DNA of 64,000 nucleotides from assembly GCF_016907385.1 (NCBI RefSeq), contig NZ_JAFBBU010000001.1, forward strand, positions 2,418,001 to 2,482,000, in the 5' to 3' direction. The DNA comes from Subtercola frigoramans (GTDB lineage: Bacteria > Actinomycetota > Actinomycetes > Actinomycetales > Microbacteriaceae). The position numbers were made by a program, and so were the translations under genes. Of this stretch, positions 18,161 to 25,566 are shown one piece after another. A model generated the notes under the pieces. The model had not been told where the DNA came from and searched no databases. It saw only the letters and a list, made by a program, of their open reading frames with translations. Numbering within the stretch: the stretch's first letter is position 1; each line of letters opens with the position of its first letter.

Positions 18161-19573
18161 CTAGTAGATCGTGGCTTCGTGGCGGATTTCGCCGGTGATG
18201 ACGTCGGGAGCGGCCGGTTCGTCTGGCCCCTTCTGCACGGCCTTCTTGATGAGACGGAATTCGACGACGGCGAGCGTGCCGTAGATGAGCGTGAAGGCGA
18301 CCAGCGAGATGAGCACTTCGAGGCCACTCGTGTTCGGCGAGACCGCGTCCTGTGTCTTGAGCAGGCTGAAGACGATCCAGGGCTGGCGCCCCATCTCGGT
18401 GAAGACCCAGCCGACGATCATCGCGGCCAGGGGAACCGGCATCGACCAGATGGCGACCTTCCAGATCCAGCGCTTCTTCGGGCTGCGGCCCTTGCGGGTC
18501 ACCCAGAGGCCCACCACCGCGGTCGCCACCGAGATCGCCCCGAACAGGATCATGTACCTGAACGCCCAGTAGGTCACCCAGATGACCGGGGTGTAGTCGC
18601 CCGGGCCGTAGAGGCTCGTGTACTGGGCCTGCAGATCGTTGATGCCCTCGACCGTGCCGTCGAAGGTGTGCGTCGACAGGAACGACAGCAGGTAGGGAAT
18701 GCGAATCGAGAAGAGTTCGCTGACGCCGTCGGGGGTGCCGAGGGTGAACAGCGAGAACGAGGCATTCGCTCCGGTCGAGGTGTTGTAGAGCGCCTCCGCC
18801 GCCGCCATCTTCATCGGCTGGGTCTGCACCATGGCCAGGCCCAGCTGGTCGCCCGACAGGAACGTCAGACCGCCCGCGATGACCATCATCCAGAGACCGA
18901 ACTTCAGAGCCGGGCGCATCGTGTCGAGGTGCTGGTTGCGCGAGAGATGCCAGGCTGCGGCACTCACGATCAGGGCCGCCGTGACCATGAAGCAGGCGAA
19001 GATCGTGTGCGGGAAGGCGGCGAGGGCCACCTTGTTCGTGAGCAGTGCCCAGATGTCGGTCAATTCGGCCCGGCCCTTGGCGGCGTTGATCTCGTAGCCC
19101 ACCGGGTTCTGCATGAAGGCATTCGCAGCGATGATGAAGTACGCCGAGAGGATGCTCGCCGCCGCCGTGACCCAGATCGTGGCCAGGTGCAGCTTTCGTG
19201 GCAGGCGGTCCCAGCCGAAGATCCACAGCCCGATGAACGTCGCCTCGAGGAAGAACGCCAGAAGACCTTCCAGTGCGAGCGGGGCGCCGAACACGTCTCC
19301 GACGAAACGCGAATAGTCAGACCAGTTCATGCCGAACTGGAACTCCTGCACGATGCCAGTGACGACGCCCATAGCGAAGTTGATCAGGAAGATCTTGCCG
19401 AAGAACCTCGTCAGCTGGAGATACGTGGCCTTGTCGGTTCGTACCCACGCGGTCTGGAAGATCGCTGCCGTGAGTGCCAGACCGATCGTGAGCGGCACGA
19501 ACAGGAAGTGGTAGATCGTGGTGAGGCCGAACTGCCAGCGCGAGAGCAGAAGGGGGTCGAGCAGGTCGTTCAC
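18161..19573 (-). CDS. cydA: Cytochrome bd oxidase subunit I
   Basis: A 470-residue protein from the GTG at 19573: MNDLLDPLLLSRWQFGLTTIYHFLFVPLTIGL, with the heme b595 ligand region at the N-terminus. The quinol-binding loop (SGDQLGLAMVQTQPMKMAAAEALY) is present and the Q-loop is of the short, actinobacterial type. GAGGAG lies four bases upstream of the GTG; a TTG four codons earlier is less likely. CydA carries hemes b558, b595 and d and reduces oxygen to water. It is the first gene of cydABDC and is divergent from a BlaI-type repressor, with two palindromes in the 146-base gap. Confidence 0.96.
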   Translation of the reverse strand: MNDLLDPLLLSRWQFGLTTIYHFLFVPLTIGLALTAAIFQTAWVRTDKATYLQLTRFFGKIFLINFAMGVVTGIVQEFQFGMNWSDYSRFVGDVFGAPLALEGLLAFFLEATFIGLWIFGWDRLPRKLHLATIWVTAAASILSAYFIIAANAFMQNPVGYEINAAKGRAELTDIWALLTNKVALAAFPHTIFACFMVTAALIVSAAAWHLSRNQHLDTMRPALKFGLWMMVIAGGLTFLSGDQLGLAMVQTQPMKMAAAEALYNTSTGANASFSLFTLGTPDGVSELFSIRIPYLLSFLSTHTFDGTVEGINDLQAQYTSLYGPGDYTPVIWVTYWAFRYMILFGAISVATAVVGLWVTRKGRSPKKRWIWKVAIWSMPVPLAAMIVGWVFTEMGRQPWIVFSLLKTQDAVSPNTSGLEVLISLVAFTLIYGTLAVVEFRLIKKAVQKGPDEPAAPDVITGEIRHEATIY

Positions 19574-19647
19574 TGTGCTCCTCAAGGAGTGGCAAAGCAG
19601 GGAGATTCACCGGTCGCATCAAGGCTGTCCCCAGCTGGATGCGATAG

Positions 19648-19664
19648 TTCTACATTGTGTAGAA
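19648..19664. promoter_or_regulatory. BlaI-type operator, copy 1
   Basis: TTCTACATTGTGTAGAA: perfect 7-bp arms TTCTACA/TGTAGAA around three bases, containing the TACA-N-TGTA core typical of BlaI/MecI boxes. It lies between cydA and the BlaI-type gene. Confidence 0.8.
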
Positions 19665-19672
19665 TAACTGAT

Positions 19673-19689
19673 TTCTACAGAGTGTAGAA
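19673..19689. promoter_or_regulatory. BlaI-type operator, copy 2
   Basis: TTCTACAGAGTGTAGAA has the same arms as copy 1 with a different three-base centre. The two copies are 25 bp apart start to start, about 2.4 helical turns, on nearly the same face of the helix. That fits cooperative binding of two repressor dimers. Confidence 0.8.
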
Positions 19690-19707
19690 CAATTTTCTGA
19701 AAGGCAG

Positions 19708-19713
19708 TAACCT
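19708..19713 (+). promoter_or_regulatory. -10 hexamer TAACCT of the BlaI-type gene, leaderless spacing
   Basis: TAACCT, six bases (GTAGTC), then ATG at 19720. The palindromes lie just upstream, where a bound repressor would block polymerase. Confidence 0.45.
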
Positions 19714-19719
19714 GTAGTC

Positions 19720-20118
19720 ATGCCAACCCTCGGTGAACTTGAACGATCCATCATGGAGCGCCTGTGGGCAAGCGATGCCCCGGTGGCCGCAGCCGAGTTG
19801 CGCGACGAGCTCGCGCACAAGACGAGTGCGGGGAACGACCTTGCGCTGACCACGATGCTCACGGTTTTGTCCCGACTGGAGCGCAAGGGGTTCGTCGACC
19901 GCAACCGCAAGGTTCGCCCGCACCTCTACTACGCCGTGACGACCAGGGCAGACCACACGGCCGACCTCCTGCACCAGGTTCTGGGTGCAGAGCCCGACCG
20001 TGCCGCGGCTCTGGCGTACTTCGTCGGGCAGGTCACTCCGCAGGAGGCCGAGACGCTGCGACTGCTGCTCAGTGCACGCGCTGCTCAGAACGATGCCCAG
20101 GCGACACTCGAGGCCTGA
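19720..20118 (+). CDS. BlaI/MecI/CopY family transcriptional repressor
   Basis: A 132-residue winged-helix protein beginning MPTLGELERSIMERLWASDAPVAAAELRDEL, with LALTTMLTVLSRLERKGFVDRNRKVRPHLYYAV as the recognition helix and wing. BlaI-type repressors bind TACA-N-TGTA palindromes as dimers and are inactivated when a partner membrane protease is triggered. Two such palindromes lie upstream, and an M56 protease gene follows 72 bases downstream. No beta-lactamase or penicillin-binding gene is nearby, so the likely target is the divergent cyd operon plus itself. Confidence 0.92.
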   Translation: MPTLGELERSIMERLWASDAPVAAAELRDELAHKTSAGNDLALTTMLTVLSRLERKGFVDRNRKVRPHLYYAVTTRADHTADLLHQVLGAEPDRAAALAYFVGQVTPQEAETLRLLLSARAAQNDAQATLEA

Positions 20119-20178
20119 CCCGTCTTCCCCTGCGACGATGAACCACACAGGTGAGGCCGCCACACAGCTGAGTGCGGT

Positions 20179-20184
20179 TACGCT
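20179..20184 (+). promoter_or_regulatory. -10 hexamer TACGCT of the M56 protease gene, leaderless spacing
   Basis: TACGCT, six bases (GGGCGC), then the GTG at 20191. It suggests the protease gene also has its own leaderless promoter. Confidence 0.45.
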
Positions 20185-20190
20185 GGGCGC

Positions 20191-21141
20191 GTGCTAGTCG
20201 CGTCGATCATCCTCGCCATCGTGGCCATCCTTCTGGCGTGGCCCGTGCCCGTGATGCTGGCCGATGCTCACTGGCCGAGGCGCTCTCCCGGCGTAGCTCT
20301 CCTGATCTGGCAGTCGATCGCGATCGCCGGCGGGCTCTCGATGATCGGCTCCCTGCTCACGTTCGGGTTGATTCCCTTCAGTTCCAGCCTCATCCGGGGG
20401 CTGATGTTGCTCCCGCCGCTGGTCCTTGCCGGCCCACTGCCGCCTGGAACGGGAATCATCCACATCTTTGCGCTCAGCAGTGCCTTGCTTCTCACGGCGC
20501 ACCTCCTTCTCAACCTGCTCGTGACCGCCGTGCGTTCCGAACGCCAGCGTCGCAGACACCGCTCGCTCGTCGAACTCCTGAGCACCCCTCTTCAGGGCCG
20601 GCCCGGAACCCACATCATCGACTCCCCTGCCCCCGTCGCGTACTGCCTGCCCGGGGCACGAACCGTGACCGTGTTGTCTGAGGGCCTGGTCTCGCTGCTC
20701 GACGCGGAGCAGCTCGAAGCGGTCATCGCGCACGAACGTGCCCACCTGCGCCAGCAGCACCATCTCGTGCTTCTCGCCTTCCAGTCGTGGCGAAGCGCGC
20801 TGCCCTGGTTTCCCATTGCCACCCGAGCCCAGGCTGCCGTCTCGCTGCTCGTCGAACTCCTCGCCGACGACGAGAGCCGGCGCAGCACTGATGACCTCAC
20901 TCTGGCGCTCGCGATTTCGCTCGTCGGCTCGGCTGAGACGAACACCATCGTGGCGCAGCCCCTGGCCGAAGCCGTCGCCGGCTCCGGGAGCGAGCACCTC
21001 GTCGGCCTGAGCGCGGTCTCAGTGAGGGTCGATCGGCTCGTGCACCCCGAGCCGCAGCTCCCCCTGGCCGCGCGCGGCGTGATCGTGGTCGTGACCCTCC
21101 TGCTGCTCGCCATTCCCGCGGCCCTGCTCCTCGCCTCGTAG
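20191..21141 (+). CDS. M56 family membrane metallopeptidase (BlaR1-like, no sensor domain)
   Basis: A 316-residue protein with hydrophobic segments near 1-20, 38-60, 68-82 and 90-113, a cytoplasmic zinc-protease domain with HERAH (181-185), and a terminal helix (about 294-315). VELLADDESR (221-230) may provide the third zinc ligand. In BlaR1 and MecR1 this protease domain triggers cleavage of the BlaI repressor. Here the extracellular penicillin-binding sensor is absent, so the signal is unknown. The BlaI gene immediately upstream is the expected partner. Similar BlaI-M56 pairs are common in actinobacteria. Confidence 0.88.
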   Translation: MLVASIILAIVAILLAWPVPVMLADAHWPRRSPGVALLIWQSIAIAGGLSMIGSLLTFGLIPFSSSLIRGLMLLPPLVLAGPLPPGTGIIHIFALSSALLLTAHLLLNLLVTAVRSERQRRRHRSLVELLSTPLQGRPGTHIIDSPAPVAYCLPGARTVTVLSEGLVSLLDAEQLEAVIAHERAHLRQQHHLVLLAFQSWRSALPWFPIATRAQAAVSLLVELLADDESRRSTDDLTLALAISLVGSAETNTIVAQPLAEAVAGSGSEHLVGLSAVSVRVDRLVHPEPQLPLAARGVIVVVTLLLLAIPAALLLAS

Positions 21142-21159
21142 CGGAGCACGAACGAGAGA

Positions 21160-21201
21160 GAGCCGGTCGGGCTCCCCGCTGACGAGGAATCCGACCGGCT
21201 C
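21160..21201. terminator. Hairpin between convergent genes
   Basis: Perfect 11-bp arms GAGCCGGTCGG (21160-21170) and CCGACCGGCTC (21191-21201) with a 20-base loop lie between the converging M56 protease and osmoprotectant-binding-protein genes. There is no T run, so this is a transcription-barrier candidate, not a classical intrinsic terminator. Confidence 0.55.
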
Positions 21202-21242
21202 CGGGTCAGCTCAGTGCACCCGAGGGGTGCGGTCGCTGTCTA

Positions 21243-22181
21243 TCAGAACAGTTTCGCGTTGGCGAGCCACGCCTTGGCAATGTCGGCAGACGACTTCTGG
21301 TCGACCGTCGACTGGCCATTCATGGCCACGAGGTCGGCCGTCGTCAGCGCAGCACTCACCTTGTTGATGATCTGGGTCACCTGCGGGGTTGCGGTGTCCT
21401 TATTGATCAGCGGCACGACGTTCGAAGCGAGGAACAGGTGCTTCGGGTCGCTCAGCGTCACGAGGTTGTTCGAACCGATGCTCGGGTCAGCGCTGTAGAT
21501 GTTGGCCACCTGGATCGTGTTGTCCAGAAGCGCTTTCAGGGTCAGTGGGCCTGCGGAGTCGTCGATCGGTGTGAAGCCCACCGTGACGCCGTAGGTGCTC
21601 AGCAGTCCGGGAGGCCCGTAGGGGCGGGTTGCCAGCTCGGCGTTTCCACCGAGAGTGACACCCGAGACCTTGGCGAGGTCACCGATGCTCGAGACGCCGT
21701 TCGCGTCAGCGAATGCCTTCGTGACGTTGTACGAATCCTGGTCGGCCGCCTGCGACTGGTCGAGAACCGTGAGGTTCGCCGGAAGAGCGGTCTTCAACGC
21801 AGCGAAGACATCGTCGGCGCTGGTTGCCGTCGTCGTCTTGTCGAAGAACTGGAGCAGGTTGCCCGTGTATTCGGGAAACAGCGTCACTTCGCCGCTCTGC
21901 AGAGCAGGCAGGTAGGCGTCGCGCTGGCCGATGTTGAACTTGCGGGTCACCGTCAGGCCATTGGCCTCAAGTGCCTGAGAGTAGATCTCCGCAATGATCT
22001 CGTTCGAGTAGTACGACTGCGACCCGACCACGATGGCTCCGGCGGATGCGCTTGCCGACGATGTCGAGCCCAGAGGGCTACTGCTCCCCGACGCGCACCC
22101 TGCCAGCGCGACGGCCGCGCTGACCGCGATAACGCCGAGTGCGGCGATACGGCCTTTCTTCAATGCTGTGAACATTCTCAT
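21243..22181 (-). CDS. Glycine betaine/choline-type ABC transporter substrate-binding lipoprotein
   Basis: A 312-residue lipoprotein. The signal segment ends at a lipobox VALAGC (Cys29), followed by a Ser-rich linker, then the OpuAC/ProX-type fold: VVGSQSYYSNEIIAEIYSQALEANGLTV and YGPPGLLSTYGVTVGF. It should capture quaternary-amine osmoprotectants such as betaine, choline or carnitine, though the exact ligand is not readable. The first ATG overlaps the permease stop (ATGA), while AAGGGA fits the second ATG at 22175 better. It is the last gene of the operon. Confidence 0.9.
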   Translation of the reverse strand: MRMFTALKKGRIAALGVIAVSAAVALAGCASGSSSPLGSTSSASASAGAIVVGSQSYYSNEIIAEIYSQALEANGLTVTRKFNIGQRDAYLPALQSGEVTLFPEYTGNLLQFFDKTTTATSADDVFAALKTALPANLTVLDQSQAADQDSYNVTKAFADANGVSSIGDLAKVSGVTLGGNAELATRPYGPPGLLSTYGVTVGFTPIDDSAGPLTLKALLDNTIQVANIYSADPSIGSNNLVTLSDPKHLFLASNVVPLINKDTATPQVTQIINKVSAALTTADLVAMNGQSTVDQKSSADIAKAWLANAKLF

Positions 22182-22927
22182 TTCCCTTCTCGGATGGAAT
22201 TACCCACCACCGTGCGCGGTCTGGTTGACCTCGCGCGGACATCTGTGACTCGTCCCGCGGCGACACCGCGTGGTACGACCAACCTCTGCACCAGCGCGAA
22301 TATGCCCTCGAGCGCCAATGCGAGCACGGTCACGATGATGGACGCGCCCAGGAGCTCGGCATAGTTGCGCGTCTTGAGACCCTCGTTGATGAACACGCCG
22401 AGTGCGCCACCCGTGGCGAAGTACGCCAGCGTAGCCGTGGCGACGACCTGCAGGATGCCCGACCGGAGCCCCCCGATGAGCAGGGGAAGTCCCAGCGGCA
22501 GCTCCACCTTCGTGAGTACCTGCCATTCGGTCATACCCATGGCGCGGGCCGCGTCGACCGTTCGTTTGTCGACGGCCTCGACGCCCGCATAGGCCCCGGC
22601 CAGCACCGGTGGAATCGCCAGGATCACGAAGGTCAGGAGCGGTGCTTTGAACCCGATTCCGATCCCGAGTGCGAAGATGATGAGCAGTCCGAGGCTCGGA
22701 AGGGCACGCAGGCCGCCAGACAGCGAGACGGCCACGTCACGCCCGCGACCCGTGTGGCCGATGAGAAGGCCGATCGGCACGGCGATGACCGCGCCGATGG
22801 CGACCGCCCCGAAGGTATAGGCCAGTTGTTCGGCGAGGCGCTGGGGGATGCCGCCAGGCCCAGCCGAATTCGCGGGGTCGAAGATCCAGGCGATTCCCTG
22901 GAGGAAGAGATCCATCGGTTCAGGCAC
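22178..22927 (-). CDS. Osmoprotectant ABC transporter permease
   Basis: A 249-residue membrane protein with about six helices and the permease EAA-type loop DAARAMGMTEWQVLTKVELPLGLPLLIGGLR, typical of OpuCB/OpuCD and YehW-like permeases. The GTG at 22927 overlaps the upstream permease stop by eight bases; the ATG four codons later (22915) is an alternative. A charged tail of about 30 residues follows the last helix. It should form a heterodimeric channel with the upstream permease, driven by the ATPase at the head of the operon. Confidence 0.92.
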   Translation of the reverse strand: MPEPMDLFLQGIAWIFDPANSAGPGGIPQRLAEQLAYTFGAVAIGAVIAVPIGLLIGHTGRGRDVAVSLSGGLRALPSLGLLIIFALGIGIGFKAPLLTFVILAIPPVLAGAYAGVEAVDKRTVDAARAMGMTEWQVLTKVELPLGLPLLIGGLRSGILQVVATATLAYFATGGALGVFINEGLKTRNYAELLGASIIVTVLALALEGIFALVQRLVVPRGVAAGRVTDVRARSTRPRTVVGNSIREGK

Positions 22928-23618
22928 CGCCCGCTGTCACGGCGCCGACGACGGCCCGTTCACGCGCCCTCGCGTTGACCTTGGGGTCAGCGCGGTTCCA
23001 CGGCATGAGAAGGCGACCGGCCAGCACCAGAATGATGTCGAAGACCACCGCGATGACGAGTGTCGCAACGATACCGCTCGCGACCTCGGCGACAATGTTG
23101 CGCTGGAGCCCGTTGAGGAACAGGTAGCCGAGGCTCGAGACGCCGATGACCGAACCGATGCTGACGAGGCTCACGGTGCTCACCGAGACGACTCGGAGCC
23201 CAGCGAGAAGAACGGGCCCCGCCAGCGGGAACTCGACGTGCCAGAAGCGACCCCAGGTCGAGTACCCCATGGCCGTGGCTGCCTGCGTCACGCCGGGATC
23301 GACGGCCGCCAGTGCGTCTGCGACGGAACGCACCATGAGCGCAACGGCGTAGATCGTCAACCCGACGACGACATTGACCGGGTCGAGAATGCCGGTCCCG
23401 AGGAGGGCAGGAAGGGCGATGAAGAGCGGCAGCGATGGAATCGTGTAGAGAAGTCCGCTCACGGTGAGCAGAATGCCCCGCGAGGCGTGATAGCGGTTGG
23501 CAAGCCAGCCGAGGGGAATGGAGATGATGAGGCCCAGGATGATCGGCGGAACCGCCAGGGCGATATGGTCGAGCGTCAGCCCCCAGATGAGTCCGAAATT
23601 GTTGGCCACCCAGTTCAC
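22920..23618 (-). CDS. Osmoprotectant ABC transporter permease
   Basis: A 232-residue permease from the GTG at 23618: MNWVANNFGLIWGLTLDHIALAVPPIILGLIISIPLGWLANR, with the EAA loop AATAMGYSTWGRFWHVEFPLAGPVLLAGLR. The longer frame to 23750 adds a charged stretch that overlaps the ATPase end, so the inner GTG is preferred; GGCGGGGG lies just upstream. Length matches OpuCB-type permeases (about 210-230). Two different permease subunits in one operon are characteristic of the OpuC group and unlike the ProU system, which has one. Confidence 0.9.
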   Translation of the reverse strand: MNWVANNFGLIWGLTLDHIALAVPPIILGLIISIPLGWLANRYHASRGILLTVSGLLYTIPSLPLFIALPALLGTGILDPVNVVVGLTIYAVALMVRSVADALAAVDPGVTQAATAMGYSTWGRFWHVEFPLAGPVLLAGLRVVSVSTVSLVSIGSVIGVSSLGYLFLNGLQRNIVAEVASGIVATLVIAVVFDIILVLAGRLLMPWNRADPKVNARARERAVVGAVTAGGA

Positions 23619-23712
23619 GTCAACCCCCGCCTGAACGCGGCCCAGCTCTGCACGAGTCCTTCTGAACGCCGTCGGCTCAGTCTGTCGGAGGTCACCCTCG
23701 TTGCCTGAATTC

Positions 23713-24525
23713 TCATGACTGAAGCACTCCGGTGGGGCGTCCGTCTGCATCGATGACCACGTTGCGGCCGTTCACGACCTCGACACGCAGGGCACGCCGT
23801 CCACGGTCAGCGCCGATGAACGTGGCAACGAAATCGCTGGCGGGGTTCGACAGGATCTCGGCCGGGGTGCCGGCCTGGGCGATGCGCCCGCCCTTCTCCA
23901 GCAGCACGACCTGGTCGCCGAGCAGGAACGCCTCGTCGATGTCGTGGGTGACGAAGACGATCGTCTTCGCGAGCTCGCGCTGGATGCGAATGAGCTCCTG
24001 CTGGAGTTCGGCCCGCACGATCGGGTCGACTGCCCCGAACGGTTCGTCCATCAGGAGGATGTTGGGGTCTGCCGCCAGCCCGCGGGCGACTCCGACGCGC
24101 TGCTGCTGGCCACCCGAGAGTTGGCTCGGGTAGCGGTCTGCGAGCGATCGGTCAAGCCCGACGGTGTCGAGCAGGGCGAGAGCGTGCTGCCGGGCATCCG
24201 ACTTCTTGACACCGTTGAGCAGCGGCACCGTCGCCACGTTGTCGACCACTTTGCGGTGTGGGAGGAGCCCGGAGTTCTGCATCACGTAGCCGATGCTGCG
24301 CCGGAGTTTCACAGGGTCGAGCGTGTAGATGCTCTCGCCGTCGATCTCGATCTCGCCGGAGGTCTTCTCGACCATACGGTTGATCATTCGCAGGAGCGTC
24401 GTCTTACCCGAACCCGAAGAACCGACGAGCACGGTGGTCTGGCGGGCGGGGATGACGAGACTGAAATCGTCGACCGCGACTGTTCCGTCAGCGAACTGCT
24501 TGGTGACCGTTCGAAACTCGATCAT
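23713..24525 (-). CDS. Osmoprotectant ABC transporter ATP-binding protein
   Basis: A 270-residue ATPase starting MIEFRTVTKQFADGTVAVDDFSLVIPARQTTVLVGSSGSGKTTLLRMINRM, with Walker A at about 35-43, signature QLSGGQQQRVGVARGLAADPNILLMDEPFGAVDPI and the H-loop in FVTHDIDEAFLLGD. It lacks the C-terminal CBS pair found in full-length OpuA/OpuCA ATPases, so ionic-strength sensing by CBS domains is not expected. The ATG at 24525 is chosen; an ATG four codons upstream is possible. First gene of the four-gene transporter operon. Confidence 0.92.
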   Translation of the reverse strand: MIEFRTVTKQFADGTVAVDDFSLVIPARQTTVLVGSSGSGKTTLLRMINRMVEKTSGEIEIDGESIYTLDPVKLRRSIGYVMQNSGLLPHRKVVDNVATVPLLNGVKKSDARQHALALLDTVGLDRSLADRYPSQLSGGQQQRVGVARGLAADPNILLMDEPFGAVDPIVRAELQQELIRIQRELAKTIVFVTHDIDEAFLLGDQVVLLEKGGRIAQAGTPAEILSNPASDFVATFIGADRGRRALRVEVVNGRNVVIDADGRPTGVLQS

Positions 24526-24578
24526 GCCGATGCCCATTCGTCGTTTGCGGTGTCGGCCAAGCAAAACATCTTTTTCAA

Positions 24579-24597
24579 CGCATGGCAAAGGCATGCG
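24579..24597. promoter_or_regulatory. Inverted repeat upstream of the osmoprotectant operon
   Basis: CGCATG (24579-24584) and CATGCG (24592-24597) flank seven bases in the 182-base gap between the TetR gene and the ATPase gene. It may be an operator or part of a terminator; nothing in the sequence decides. Confidence 0.35.
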
Positions 24598-24707
24598 CAG
24601 GGCCTTGACGAAATGTTACCGAAGGGGCGTTTCCGTTCGGCGAGATGCAGCAACCCGCTCCGCGCGGCGAGGCTCCTGTCCGGAATCGGCTCCGCGCCTG
24701 AAGCCGT

Positions 24708-25355
24708 CTACTTGCTCGGAGCCGACGACAGGTATCCGTGCACGATCGACCGCGCTTCGGCGATGATTCGCGCATCACCGGTCTTCTCTCCGATGAATGC
24801 ACGGGTGACGAGGGAATCGCTCATGTTGACCGACATCTCGAGCCGGAGCGTGAGCTCGGCCGAACCCTTCACACCGAAATCCTGCGTGATGATCTCGGCG
24901 AACGCACTCGCGATGCGCTCTGAGCGGATGCCCTGGCTCTCGGTGTCGGGGTAGGAGACGAGATCGCCCAGGCGGATCGAGGTGAAGCCGACCTCGGTGC
25001 GATGCATTTCGACGTTGGTGTCGAATGCGACCATCATGAGGTCGATCCACGTTTCGGGCTTGTCGCGAAGGATGTTCTCCCGGGTCTGGCGCAGGAAGCG
25101 ATCCATGCTGCGAAGACTGAGTGCCGAGAGCACAGCGATGCGATCGGGGAAGTAGCGATAGACGGTTCCGATCGAAGCGCCGGCCCTCTCGGCGACCATG
25201 GCCGTCGTCATACGTTCGACGCCCACCTCATCGACGACTTCCGCGGCAGCGTCCACGAGGGCCGAGATGCGCGTGGAACTGCGTACCTGGACCGGCTCGT
25301 TCCGTACGTTCACCATTTCGAGCAGGGTTTCGTCTATGAGCTTGCTGAGCGACAC
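24708..25355 (-). CDS. TetR family transcriptional regulator
   Basis: A 215-residue protein. The N-terminal HTH is ALVDAAAEVVDEVGVERMTTAMVAERAGASIGTVYRYFPDRIAVLSAL, the TetR recognition block. The C-terminal ligand domain is unassignable. The longest frame starts at an ATG (25394) that sits inside a nested palindrome, so I prefer the GTG at 25355. It lies upstream of the osmoprotectant transporter on the same strand with a 182-base gap, making that operon and itself the obvious targets. The App1-like gene diverges on the other side and could also be controlled. Confidence 0.85.
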   Translation of the reverse strand: MSLSKLIDETLLEMVNVRNEPVQVRSSTRISALVDAAAEVVDEVGVERMTTAMVAERAGASIGTVYRYFPDRIAVLSALSLRSMDRFLRQTRENILRDKPETWIDLMMVAFDTNVEMHRTEVGFTSIRLGDLVSYPDTESQGIRSERIASAFAEIITQDFGVKGSAELTLRLEMSVNMSDSLVTRAFIGEKTGDARIIAEARSIVHGYLSSAPSK

Positions 25356-25376
25356 GTTTCTGCCATCCCCTTCGTT

Positions 25377-25400
25377 GTTACAAGTAACTCTCATGTTACT
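25377..25400. promoter_or_regulatory. Nested GTTAC/GTAAC palindromes, likely TetR operator
   Basis: GTTAC-AA-GTAAC (25377-25388) shares its right half with AGTAAC-N6-GTTACT (25383-25400). Three alternating half-sites in 24 bases just upstream of the TetR start look like an autoregulatory operator. Confidence 0.55.
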
Positions 25401-25566
25401 GACACTTCGCCTGAGTCGCGCTCAGTTTTATGGCGTGTGGGGAGTTTTCAGGTGCGTTTGCCAGCAAATTGAGAGCCATTTACTGCCGACTGTCGAACGA
25501 CACTCCGTCATTGGTGCGTTTTGGTCACCTCGACGTGTCTTCCGCGCGGTCTGGCAGACTGAGGAA

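Noticed and set aside
17067..19226. A 719-residue minus-strand open frame covering cydB and much of cydA
   Set aside because: Only the part from 18146 is CydB. The upstream part is a shifted reading of cydA with low-complexity His/Arg/Gly content, and cydA is intact in its own frame.
18179..19687. A 502-residue plus-strand frame antisense to cydA
   Set aside because: It is a mirror frame produced by high third-position GC, with no recognisable domain and no ribosome binding site, lying over a clearly real CydA.
21142..25400. Possible choline-to-betaine pathway linking the osmoprotectant transporter with the GMC oxidoreductase at 41-43 kb
   Set aside because: The two loci are 16 kb apart, no betaine aldehyde dehydrogenase is present, and the GMC substrate cannot be read. 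The GMC gene instead faces a formaldehyde detoxification pair.
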